This document shows, piece by piece, positions 1-6,286 of a stretch of 7,846 nt of DNA. How positions within the stretch are numbered: position 1 is the first letter of the stretch; every line of letters starts with the position of its first letter. The stretch is taken from NCBI GenBank assembly GCA_030636245.1, contig DAOVXI010000076.1, positions 1 through 7,846 on the forward strand. Reading direction: 5' to 3'. Origin of the DNA: Deltaproteobacteria bacterium. GTDB taxonomy: Bacteria > Desulfobacterota > GWC2-55-46 > DRQE01. The notes below the pieces were generated by a model, which was given only the letters and a program-made list of their open reading frames with translations, ran no database searches and had not been told where the DNA came from. Both the position numbers and the translations under genes were made by a program.

Positions 1-1263
1 ATAGAGGGGTTTCGTAGAAAGATCCTTGATGGTGAGCACAGCGCAGCGCTGAGTAAAGAGGTGGTCTGCAAAGAGGTTGTTGAACGGCTTCGCTCACTTA
101 AGTCTCCGTCACTTAAGCGTGTTGTCAATGCAACCGGAACGGTCCTTCACACTAATCTTGGCAGGGCGGTCATCTCAAAAGAAGCCATCAGCTCTTTACA
201 GGAGCTATCTAACGGCTTTATAAACCTTGAGTATGACCTTAGCACCACAGGCAGGGGGGAGAGAGACTCTCATATTGAAGAGCTTTTGAAGATACTTACA
301 GGGGCCGAAGCTGTTTGCGTTGTTAATAACAACGCTGCGGCCGTTCTTATCGCGCTGAATACCTTGGCTGACAACAAGGAAGTTGTAATATCAAGAGGTG
401 AGCTTGTTGAGATAGGCGGCTCTTTCAGATTGCCCGATGTTATAGAAAAGAGTGGTTGTATCCTGAAAGAAGTTGGTACAACAAACCGGACCCACCTGGA
501 TGATTACAGGAACGCAGTGGGTGATAACACCGCGGTACTGCTAAAGGCGCACAGGAGTAACTTCTCGATACAAGGCTTTACCTCGGAAGTGTCACTAAAG
601 GAATTGGTAACCCTTGGAGAAGAGCGCGATATACCGGTAGTGGAGGACCTTGGCAGCGGTTCACTGATTGATCTGAGTGCCTTTGGAATGGCAAAGGAGC
701 CGATAGTGGCACAGAGGCTTAGTAGTGGTGCGGATGTGGTTACTTTTAGCGGTGATAAGCTCCTTGGAGGCCCACAGGCCGGGCTTATTGTTGGAAAGAA
801 AAAGTATATTGACAGGATTAAGAAGAATCCTTTGAAGAGAGCTCTTCGAGTTGGAAAGCTTACGATATCTACTCTTGAGGCTACACTAAGAGCATATCTC
901 GAACCCGGCAATGTTTCGGAGAAAGTGAATACACTCAGGTACCTAAGTCGCACGATAGAAGAAGTGAATGCGTTGGCAGAGGGTGCCGCCGCCCTCTTAA
1001 GTGAAAAATTGGGCAGCGGTTATGAAGTGAGTGTTGAGGATGGTTTTAGTCAGGTCGGTAGCGGCTCCTTACCCGGACATGAACTTCCGAGCAGGGTAGT
1101 TGTCATATCGCACAAGGATAAAAATCCCTTAAAGATCTTTAAAGGTTTTACTCTGGCAACTCCGCCTGTGATAGGCAGGGTTAGCGGAGATAAGTTTATT
1201 CTCGACCCCAGAACAGTTGAGTCGGCCGAGGAGTTGTGTCCTGAGTTAAGTGAAGAGATATGA
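1..1263 (+). CDS. selA: L-seryl-tRNA(Sec) selenium transferase (selenocysteine synthase), 5'-truncated by window edge
   Basis: SelA is a cytoplasmic PLP enzyme that converts seryl-tRNA(Sec) to selenocysteinyl-tRNA(Sec) using selenophosphate. The frame is open from base 1, giving 420 visible residues against about 460 for the family, so roughly the first 40-60 residues lie upstream; the GTG at 61 is internal. Family signatures seen are VVNATGTVLHTNLGRA (from base 121), the PLP-lysine motif SGDKLLGGPQAG with the Schiff-base lysine codon at 757-759, and the C-terminal ATPPVIGR motif. The stop TGA (1261-1263) overlaps the ATG of the next gene (ATGA), so translation is probably coupled. Its presence implies that the organism makes selenoproteins. 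The usual partner selB is not downstream; it could lie upstream of the window. No frameshift or missing key residue is seen in the visible part. Confidence 0.97.
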   Translation: MEGFRRKILDGEHSAALSKEVVCKEVVERLRSLKSPSLKRVVNATGTVLHTNLGRAVISKEAISSLQELSNGFINLEYDLSTTGRGERDSHIEELLKILTGAEAVCVVNNNAAAVLIALNTLADNKEVVISRGELVEIGGSFRLPDVIEKSGCILKEVGTTNRTHLDDYRNAVGDNTAVLLKAHRSNFSIQGFTSEVSLKELVTLGEERDIPVVEDLGSGSLIDLSAFGMAKEPIVAQRLSSGADVVTFSGDKLLGGPQAGLIVGKKKYIDRIKKNPLKRALRVGKLTISTLEATLRAYLEPGNVSEKVNTLRYLSRTIEEVNALAEGAAALLSEKLGSGYEVSVEDGFSQVGSGSLPGHELPSRVVVISHKDKNPLKIFKGFTLATPPVIGRVSGDKFILDPRTVESAEELCPELSEEI

Positions 1264-3737
1264 AGAGAGATGGAAGTAAAGGTATGAGCCGGGACGCTGA
1301 GCTTGAGTACCTGCGTGAAAGGGTCAAGGAGCTTGAGAGCGTCTCGCTAGAGCTACGTAAGAGTGGGGAAGAAGTTCTGCGAGTAAAGGAGAGCCTTGCT
1401 AAGGCCCAGGAGGTTGCTCATCTTGGTAACTGGGATTGGGATATTATAAACAATACTTTATACTGGTCGGATGAGATCTATAGAATTTTTGGGCTTAAGC
1501 CTCAGGAATTTGGTGCTACATACGAGACATTCCTGGAAGCTGTACATCCTGATGACCGGGATATGGTCACAACAGGTGTTAATAAAGCGTTAGAAGAAAA
1601 TGTTGAGTACAGCTTAGATCATCGTGTGGTCCTTTCTGACGGTACGGTCAGGTGGGTGCATGAGCAGGCAGTTGTTAGCCTCTCAGAGGACAATTGTCCT
1701 ATAAGTATGGTTGGTACGGTCCAGGACATTACGGTACAATACGAGGCTGAGGAGAAGGTAAGGTTCTTGTCAACCTTGCCGGAGGAAAACCCAAACCCTG
1801 TTTTTCGTGTTGACCTGAGTGGGGTTCTTATCTTTGCAAATCCATCAAGTTTTTCAGTATTGAAGGGTAAGGAGTTTAAAGTTGGAAAGAAAGTCGATAA
1901 GAAGTGGCTTGACTTAGTAAATGAAGCATATAAGAGTGGCATTGTAAAAACTGTTGAGTCTAAGCTTGGCGATAAGTATTTCTTGTTTTATGTTACCCCG
2001 GTTGAGGGTGGCGGTTATGTGAATATTTATGGCCTTGATGTGACCAGCAGGAAGCTTGCCGAGCTTGAGCTGGCAAAGATATCTGTTGCGATAGAGCAGT
2101 CCATTAACGTAATATTCATTACCGATGTGCAAGGCAAGATAGATTATGTGAATAAAAGGTTCGAAGATGTTACCGGTTACTCCAGGGATGAAATAATCGG
2201 ACAGACACCCAGGGTATTCTCTTCCGGAGAGACACCCGACAGTGTTTATAAGGATATGTGGAGTATTATTCTGAGTGGGAAAACCTGGCGAGGTACTTTC
2301 AAGAATAAGAAGAAGAGTGGGGAAGAGTACTGGGTCAATGGTCTTATATTTCCGGTAAAAGGTGCCGATGAAGATATCGCCAATTTTCTTGCTATCCAGG
2401 AAGATATTACTGAGAAAATGTTTTCAGAAGAAAGAATGAGCTTTCTTAAAGCTCACGATGAATTAACCGGCTTATTCAATCGTTCCAAACTTGAAAAGTC
2501 GATTAGCCATTGGTTGGATACAGAAAAAGACAATAAGGCATCATTTATCCATATGGATATAGATAACTTTAAATTCGTAAATGATGTTAAAGGGCATAAA
2601 TCCGGTGATGAAGTACTTAAAGATTTGGCGGACCTACTTAGAGACTTTATAAATAAATATGATAAAGCACCATTAGGTGAACTAAGAGATCAGGTGGTTA
2701 TCTCCAGGCTCGGAGGGGATGAAATGGGGTTGTTCTTGCCTGAGGTGAGTAAAGGTGACGCTGTAAAGCTGGCAGAAGAGATTCGGCTCAGGGTTAGCAA
2801 TGAGATAAAGTTTGAGGGTGATAATGACTTAACTGTAAGTATGGGTGTTGTTGCTTACCCGATGCAGTGTGACTCCATTGAGCAGATGCTGATACGTGCC
2901 GATGCTGCTAAGTATAGGGCAAAAGAACTTGGCCAAGACAGGGTTCATCTTTATAGTGTTGATGACAAGGTGCTTGAAGATATGCACTCAAGGCTTAATT
3001 GGCGTACCAAGATCACTGATGGGATCGAGGAGGGCCGATTTATACCCTGGTTTCAGCCTATAATGGATTTGAAGACCGGCAAGGTAACGCATTACGAGGC
3101 CCTTGCTAGAATGCTTGATGATAACGGGGAGGTACTCTTGCCGGGTGCCTTTATTGACGTAGCGGAGAGGTTTGGTTATATTGGCCAGATCGACAGAGAA
3201 ATTACCGGAAAGGTTATGGCCGTCCAGAAAGAGACCAGTGATAGCGGTAGCCCCATAACATTCTCGGTCAACTTATCCGGAAAGTTACTTAATGACCATG
3301 GTACCCTTGATTATCTGAGGGCAAAGATAGAAGAGACAGGTGCAAACCCAAAGAACCTGGTCTTTGAGATCACAGAGACAGCGGCTGTAAGTGACCTGAA
3401 GGTCGCCGCTACGTTTGTCTCGGAGCTTAAGACGCTCGGCTGTAAGTTTTCCCTTGATGACTTTGGTGTGGGCTTCACGTCCTTTGTTTATTTAAGAGAG
3501 CTGGATGTTGATTACATTAAGATTGATGGTTCCTTTATAAGAGTTATAGAGGAGAGCGAGAATGACAGGTTGTTCGTTAAGGCGATAACGGATGTTGCGA
3601 AGGGTCTTGGTGTGAAGACGATAGCCGAATTTGTAGGAAGTCAAGAGGCCATTGATATCTTAAAGGATATTGGTGTAGATTATGTTCAGGGTTACTATAT
3701 TGGAAAGCCGGCTGAGAAGCTGTTGGAAAGGGAGTAG
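1260..3737 (+). CDS. PAS-PAS-PAS-GGDEF-EAL sensor protein (cyclic-di-GMP turnover)
   Basis: This 825-residue protein is probably cytosolic, as no membrane segment is visible. A short coiled-coil-like N-terminus (about 10-50) is followed by a PAS_3-type domain (about 50-165, HPDDR and DGTVRWV motifs), a divergent PAS (about 170-265), and a canonical PAS/PAC (about 272-390, FEDVTGYSRDEIIGQ). The GGDEF domain (about 393-565) has the signature GGDEM at 485-489; the expected RxxD inhibitory site reads RDQV (476-479), so product inhibition is probably lost. The EAL domain (about 580-822) keeps EAL (613-615), N671, EITE (703-706), DDFG (733-736), KID (754-756), E790 and Q810, so phosphodiesterase activity is expected. 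Whether the cyclase is active is uncertain, because Met replaces the last residue of GGDEF. The ATG at 1260 overlaps the selA stop; an in-frame ATG at 1284 is an alternative start. The PAS ligand cannot be predicted. Confidence 0.95.
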   Translation: MKRDGSKGMSRDAELEYLRERVKELESVSLELRKSGEEVLRVKESLAKAQEVAHLGNWDWDIINNTLYWSDEIYRIFGLKPQEFGATYETFLEAVHPDDRDMVTTGVNKALEENVEYSLDHRVVLSDGTVRWVHEQAVVSLSEDNCPISMVGTVQDITVQYEAEEKVRFLSTLPEENPNPVFRVDLSGVLIFANPSSFSVLKGKEFKVGKKVDKKWLDLVNEAYKSGIVKTVESKLGDKYFLFYVTPVEGGGYVNIYGLDVTSRKLAELELAKISVAIEQSINVIFITDVQGKIDYVNKRFEDVTGYSRDEIIGQTPRVFSSGETPDSVYKDMWSIILSGKTWRGTFKNKKKSGEEYWVNGLIFPVKGADEDIANFLAIQEDITEKMFSEERMSFLKAHDELTGLFNRSKLEKSISHWLDTEKDNKASFIHMDIDNFKFVNDVKGHKSGDEVLKDLADLLRDFINKYDKAPLGELRDQVVISRLGGDEMGLFLPEVSKGDAVKLAEEIRLRVSNEIKFEGDNDLTVSMGVVAYPMQCDSIEQMLIRADAAKYRAKELGQDRVHLYSVDDKVLEDMHSRLNWRTKITDGIEEGRFIPWFQPIMDLKTGKVTHYEALARMLDDNGEVLLPGAFIDVAERFGYIGQIDREITGKVMAVQKETSDSGSPITFSVNLSGKLLNDHGTLDYLRAKIEETGANPKNLVFEITETAAVSDLKVAATFVSELKTLGCKFSLDDFGVGFTSFVYLRELDVDYIKIDGSFIRVIEESENDRLFVKAITDVAKGLGVKTIAEFVGSQEAIDILKDIGVDYVQGYYIGKPAEKLLERE

Positions 3738-3739
3738 AG

Positions 3740-4627
3740 ATGGTTAACTTAAAGAATTATATTCGAACCCTCAACGTTATTGTCATAGCGCTTTTTATAG
3801 TGTCGTTATCCTGGACGACTGCTTCCTTTGCTGAAGAAACTACAAAAAAGAGTTCAGACCGGTTGAGCATAGGAGAAAAGTTTCAGGGTGAGAGCTTGAG
3901 TTTCCAGGTCAGTTTCTGGATACTCGATAACGTGGCTACCGCTACTATCAGTGTTGTAAAGACCGGTGATTTCTATGTAGCCACGTTGAAAGCTAAGACC
4001 TCAGGTTTAGCATGGTGGCTAACAAACAGAGAAGATAAGTATATCTCCGTACTTCAAGAAGTTGATGGTGGAAACCGTTTTCGTACCGTGAGTTTTGAAG
4101 AGTGGTGGAAAATAGGTTCTAAGGTAAGAAGAAACCTTACTGAGATGCGTTACCCTGATGGAAAGGTCAAGGTTCGTAAATGGCGAAAGGGTAGGAACGT
4201 TGAGCAGTACTCTATGAAGATAAAGGATGGGGTAGCATACGATGATCCATTATGCGCCTTTTATAACTTCAGGTATGGCGTTTATGGTATCTCTGTTGAG
4301 GGGGCGTCTTTTTCTATTCCTACTTTCCCAAAGAAAGATGAGGTCGCATCAGATATATTGTTGAGTATATTGACCGAGGACGAGTTTGATAAGCGAATAA
4401 AGAGCAAGCACATTAAAAAACATTTCGGTAACCCTGTGTCAAAGGAATATTATATGGCTGATGTTAAGCTTGATAAAGATATTTTAGGCTCTAAGAGTGG
4501 ATTAATGGAGATTCTTTTCAATGAGAAGCTTGTTCCTGTTTGGGCCGTTGCAAAAGATGTTGCATTGTTCGGTGATGTAAAAGGTATTTTGATAGAAGAA
4601 CCCGCCAAGGTTACCAGTAATCCCTAG
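3740..4627 (+). CDS. Secreted DUF3108 domain-containing protein
   Basis: This 295-residue protein begins with a probable Sec signal peptide: Lys5 and Arg9, a hydrophobic core at about 11-26, and a likely cleavage after Ala31 (SFA before EE). The mature part matches the DUF3108 pattern. It has the opening GESLSFQVSFW (about 50-60), a beta-rich stretch with TSGLAWWLTNREDKY (87-101), and the family-typical DDPLCAFYNFRYG (168-180). DUF3108 proteins are predicted periplasmic or envelope-associated beta-rich proteins of unknown function, so no activity is assigned. The ATG lies two bases after the stop of the GGDEF-EAL gene, with an SD-like GGAAAGGGAG about five bases upstream, which supports co-transcription. 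An envelope protein downstream of a c-di-GMP enzyme could be an output or a passenger; the sequence does not decide. No intrinsic terminator is visible after the stop. Confidence 0.88.
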   Translation: MVNLKNYIRTLNVIVIALFIVSLSWTTASFAEETTKKSSDRLSIGEKFQGESLSFQVSFWILDNVATATISVVKTGDFYVATLKAKTSGLAWWLTNREDKYISVLQEVDGGNRFRTVSFEEWWKIGSKVRRNLTEMRYPDGKVKVRKWRKGRNVEQYSMKIKDGVAYDDPLCAFYNFRYGVYGISVEGASFSIPTFPKKDEVASDILLSILTEDEFDKRIKSKHIKKHFGNPVSKEYYMADVKLDKDILGSKSGLMEILFNEKLVPVWAVAKDVALFGDVKGILIEEPAKVTSNP

Positions 4628-4635
4628 AACTTTCC

Positions 4636-4649
4636 TTAAACCAGTTTAA
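4636..4649. repeat. Short inverted repeat downstream of the DUF3108 gene
   Basis: TTAAAC and GTTTAA arms are separated by CA. The loop is too short for a terminator hairpin and no U-run follows. It lies about 30 bases upstream of the consensus promoter, so it could be a protein-binding palindrome, but it may equally be chance in AT-rich DNA. Confidence 0.25.
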
Positions 4650-4666
4650 TAGCAATATGTCATGTG

Positions 4667-4902
4667 ATTTGACAAAGTGCTTGACAAACACATTAGCATT
4701 CTGTATAATTGTAAAGAATAATTTAACTATATCGGCCAATTTCTGACGTTATGCTATCAAATTGTAATGCATGTCGCTTTATGTACATCATTTGTTTTAA
4801 GTGCTTGTTTTATATGATTTTTTTAAATAACGGTGTCGCTTCGTCTTTGTGTCTTTAGGAGTTGAAGCTCATTAGAGATCTGGTTGCAATTTGACAGTGT
4901 GC
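4667..4902 (+). repeat. Pair of 14-base near-identical direct repeats flanking the leader
   Basis: ATTTGACAAAGTGC (4667-4680) and ATTTGACAGTGTGC (4889-4902) match at 12 of 14 positions and have the same orientation. The first abuts the -35 box and the second lies just upstream of the small HTH gene. This arrangement could be an operator pair for an autoregulator. The function is inferred and a chance match is possible. Confidence 0.3.
4681..4709 (+). promoter_or_regulatory. Exact-consensus sigma70 promoter
   Basis: TTGACA (4681-4686) and TATAAT (4704-4709) are separated by exactly 17 bases, so both hexamers and the spacer match the optimum. Transcription would start near 4716 and run through the two overlapping small genes to the terminator at 5421-5453. 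A second TTGACA sits 12 bases upstream (4669-4674). Such a perfect promoter would be very active unless a repressor covers it. Confidence 0.85.
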
Positions 4903-4921
4903 GTTACATGCACATACATCT

Positions 4922-4931
4922 GAGAGGAGGT
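4922..4931 (+). promoter_or_regulatory. Shine-Dalgarno sequence fixing the TTG start at 4941
   Basis: GAGAGGAGGT is a near-perfect anti-16S match ending nine bases before the TTG at 4941. The alternative in-frame starts, TTG 4884 and ATG 4908, have no comparable SD, so this site decides the start. Confidence 0.75.
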
Positions 4932-4940
4932 AGCACGTTC

Positions 4941-5225
4941 TTGACAACTTCGATTATCGCAGACAATTTTTATGGTCAATTAAAGGGTGAGGGGGTTGGT
5001 TTAAGGGATATATTATGGCCACTGGCCGACTTAACCCCGAGAGAGAGGGCTGTGTTTGTTGAGTATCATTACTGGAATACACATATGAAGATAGTTGCAG
5101 GAAGTCATCGGATTTCCTTAGGGAGGGCTTATGAAATACTCTACAGAGCAGAAGAGAAGGTCGCGTCTTCAAGGCCACCGAAAGAGGAGGAGGGTTCCGA
5201 AGGCTTTGATATCGACCCCAATTGA
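4941..5225 (+). CDS. Small helix-turn-helix protein, sigma-70 region 4-like (phage-type regulator)
   Basis: With the TTG start at 4941 this is a 94-residue protein; longer forms from 4884 or 4908 are possible but lack an SD. Residues 26-74 resemble sigma-70 region 4. LTPRER (31-36) matches the LPPRER-type opening helix, and a predicted HTH at about 47-72 contains ISLGRAYEILYRAEEKV, like the recognition helix of sigma and LuxR-type proteins. The tail is acidic (EEEGSEGFD). No sigma region 2 is present, so it cannot be a complete sigma factor; small region-4-only proteins occur in phages as late-gene activators. A phage terminase small subunit is the main alternative, since FVEYHYW is reminiscent of that family. 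The gene follows the consensus promoter and overlaps the next gene by 95 bases in another frame. The coding call is firmer than the function. Confidence 0.65.
   Translation: MTTSIIADNFYGQLKGEGVGLRDILWPLADLTPRERAVFVEYHYWNTHMKIVAGSHRISLGRAYEILYRAEEKVASSRPPKEEEGSEGFDIDPN
5121..5126 (+). promoter_or_regulatory. Shine-Dalgarno sequence inside the HTH gene
   Basis: GGGAGG lies four bases upstream of the ATG at 5131, within the coding region of the HTH gene. It supports independent initiation of the out-of-frame downstream gene rather than a single frameshifted product. Confidence 0.55.
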
Positions 5226-5397
5226 GAAGGTAGATTTTTTTGAGTATAAATTACTTAAGCAGTATCAAAGTATGGGTGATGTTCTCGATAGTTTTCGTAC
5301 ATACGGTACAAAGGGGGCTTTAAATGTTAGCACAAGTAATGTTGAGCCTATGAATGGAATGAACGGACACCGTTGGTTAACAGAGGATAATACCTGA
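5131..5397 (+). CDS. Unknown 88-residue protein with basic N-terminus
   Basis: I do not recognise a family. The protein starts with a strongly basic stretch (KRRSRLQGHRKRRR, residues 8-21), typical of nucleic-acid-binding tails. A mixed region with likely helices (EKVDFFEYKLLKQYQSMGDVL) follows, and then a polar Asn/Ser-rich C-terminus. The ATG has a good SD at 5121-5126 and the stop lies 23 bases before a strong terminator, which supports its being the last gene of the unit. Its first 95 bases overlap the HTH gene in the +1 frame relative to it. It may be a genuine overlapping phage-type gene, or the C-terminal part of a frameshifted fusion with the HTH protein. The part beyond 5225 is free of overlap and is the better evidence for coding. 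Confidence 0.55.
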   Translation: MKYSTEQKRRSRLQGHRKRRRVPKALISTPIEKVDFFEYKLLKQYQSMGDVLDSFRTYGTKGALNVSTSNVEPMNGMNGHRWLTEDNT

Positions 5398-5420
5398 GAT
5401 AGTACAAATAAGATTACCCA

Positions 5421-5453
5421 AAAGACACAGTTTTTTATCTGTGTCTTTTTTTT
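5421..5453 (+). terminator. Intrinsic terminator after the HTH/unknown gene unit
   Basis: A ten-base stem, AAAGACACAG (5421-5430) with CTGTGTCTTT (5439-5448), encloses a T-rich eight-base loop. The downstream T-run reaches 5453. With the promoter at 4681 it delimits a self-contained transcription unit. Confidence 0.9.
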
Positions 5454-5569
5454 ATGCCTTAATTTAGTTATTACCTCTTAGGGTAGAATAAATGTATTGG
5501 TTTTCTTTTTATTTTTCAAGCGATTACCATTCGAGGGGTAGAAAAAAAACACAAGAAAAGTTGTCCAAA

Positions 5570-5577
5570 TATAAATA
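5570..5577 (+). promoter_or_regulatory. Possible phage-late-like -10 element before the holin
   Basis: TATAAATA is identical to the T4 late promoter -10 element and lies about 53 bases before the holin start. No sigma70 -35 hexamer is found at a proper distance, so if a promoter exists here it is non-standard. The region is AT-rich, so chance is a serious alternative. A TAGAAT at 5484-5489 is the only other -10-like hexamer noted in this gap (5454-5629), also without a good -35. Confidence 0.22.
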
Positions 5578-5629
5578 TGAAGCGTTTCAGGTCGGCGCTC
5601 TTATGTCATTTGTGAAAAGGGGGGCTTAG

Positions 5630-6064
5630 GTGACACCAATAGTTGGAGATTTATTAAAGAATACAGTCGGTAAGGTTGTGGATAAGCTTCTGATTAAGTA
5701 CTTGCCGTCAGACCTTGATGAGAAGGAAAAAACAGAGCTTAAGATCTATGCGCAAGAGTTAGCTCTTGATGAGCTTAAGACAACTGTAGGTGATGTTCAG
5801 AATGCACGTATCCTTGCTCAAACTGATTCTCAGAGTACTGCGGCTTGGACTAAAGTGTTGAGTGCCGTTCATAGGCCTGCATGGAGTGTAGCAACTTTGA
5901 TGCTTTTTTTGTGGTCTGCGATTGCTCCGCAGGTGGGCATGGAGGGTATAAAACTTAATACAGTGCATCAAGAAATAATTCAAACGGTAATTATTTTTTA
6001 CTTCGGAGGACGAAGTGTCGAGAAGGCGATAAGTACTGTTTCTGCGAATAAAAGCCATTTTTGA
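5630..6064 (+). CDS. Holin of the three-TM / gene-transfer-agent holin family
   Basis: This 144-residue protein starts at GTG with the SD AAAAGGGGGGC just upstream. The layout fits the GTA_holin_3TM family. An amphipathic N-terminal segment (about 1-26) precedes a charged helical region (27-75). The family-typical His-Arg-Pro (81-83) leads into a hydrophobic segment (about 84-101). A second segment (about 115-127) ends in the characteristic GGRSVEK (126-132). Only two strongly hydrophobic stretches are evident by eye; the amphipathic N-terminus may be the third. Holins open the inner membrane to release endolysin in phages or gene transfer agents. No lysin gene lies beside it. It has its own intergenic region on both sides; the lpxC promoter begins 11 bases after its stop and no terminator separates them. 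Family assignment rests on these motifs. Confidence 0.78.
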   Translation: MTPIVGDLLKNTVGKVVDKLLIKYLPSDLDEKEKTELKIYAQELALDELKTTVGDVQNARILAQTDSQSTAAWTKVLSAVHRPAWSVATLMLFLWSAIAPQVGMEGIKLNTVHQEIIQTVIIFYFGGRSVEKAISTVSANKSHF

Positions 6065-6074
6065 TCTACGCATA

Positions 6075-6102
6075 TTGATCCAGGCTAAGTATTTGCTATA
6101 AT
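6075..6102 (+). promoter_or_regulatory. Extended -10 sigma70 promoter for lpxC
   Basis: TTGATC (6075-6080), a 16-base spacer and a perfect TATAAT (6097-6102) preceded by TGC form an extended -10 promoter. Transcription would start near 6109 and leave a leader of about 178 bases before the lpxC ATG. Confidence 0.75.
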
Positions 6103-6108
6103 GTACAG

Positions 6109-6286
6109 TATGTTGTGCCATGATATTCACACTTAATCTTTGTACTGGTGACAATTGTTGCAAAAAAGAGAATAATTATCTGTATGTTGTTTTTTTACAA
6201 CAATTTTACAGCTTGAACGGTCCACTAACAGCTTGAATTTATTGAACATTTATTTTTGGCATGATTGTTGCAATATATTATGCATT
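6109..6286 (+). other. Long repeat-rich lpxC leader
   Basis: This AT-rich leader contains ATTGTTGCAA twice (6154-6163, 6264-6273) and ACAGCTTGAA twice with a 20-base period (6208-6217, 6228-6237). The segment CAACAATT (6198-6205) can pair with AATTGTTG (6153-6160) or, over seven bases, with 6264-6270 near the start codon. A local TGTTGT/ACAACA hairpin with a T6 loop (6185-6202) would use the same segment. No SD precedes the lpxC ATG. Together this hints at post-transcriptional control, but the stems are short and AU-rich. Confidence 0.35.
6208..6237 (+). repeat. Direct repeat ACAGCTTGAA, two copies 20 bases apart
   Basis: Two identical ten-base copies at 6208-6217 and 6228-6237 are separated by ten bases. 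The period of about two helical turns would place both copies on the same face of DNA, as in an operator for a dimeric regulator. They lie downstream of the mapped promoter, in the leader. Confidence 0.45.

Larger units (their letters stand above)
4628..4940 (+). other. Non-coding gap holding a promoter and a long leader
   Basis: These 313 AT-rich bases separate the selA operon from the phage-like cassette. They contain a perfect sigma70 promoter (4681-4709), several copies of TTGACA, and a leader of about 225 bases before the chosen TTG start at 4941. A 35-codon frame (4751-4858) rich in Cys and Phe lies in the leader but has no ribosome binding site and is not called. ATGTACAT (4781-4788) is a perfect 8-base palindrome. 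No known riboswitch or structured RNA was recognised by eye. Confidence 0.6.

Noticed and set aside
504..953. 149-codon minus-strand frame inside selA
   Set aside because: It lies fully within a strongly conserved enzyme gene and has low-complexity Ser/Arg/Pro composition typical of a shadow frame.
4628..4660. Terminator for the selA operon
   Set aside because: Only a 6-base inverted repeat with a 2-base centre and no T-run is present; it does not qualify.
4751..4858. 35-codon Cys/Phe-rich frame in the leader of the HTH gene, possible small membrane peptide
   Set aside because: There is no ribosome binding site before its ATG, the DNA is AT-rich, and the composition (many Phe and Cys) is typical of random T-rich sequence.
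4884..4940. N-terminal extension of the HTH gene from TTG 4884 or ATG 4908
   Set aside because: No SD precedes either start, whereas GAGAGGAGGT is ideally placed for TTG 4941.
4941..4976. A further promoter with TTGACA at 4941-4946
   Set aside because: The nearest -10-like hexamer, TATGGT at 4971, gives a 24-base spacer, and the hexamer is inside coding sequence.
5759..6163. 134-codon frame on the minus strand across the holin gene
   Set aside because: It lies mostly antisense to a gene with recognisable family motifs, with no SD and no recognisable domain.
6233..6286. 18-residue N-terminal extension of LpxC from TTG 6233
   Set aside because: The family starts just before FSGIGLH, the extension has no counterpart, and it lies in the repeat-rich leader.
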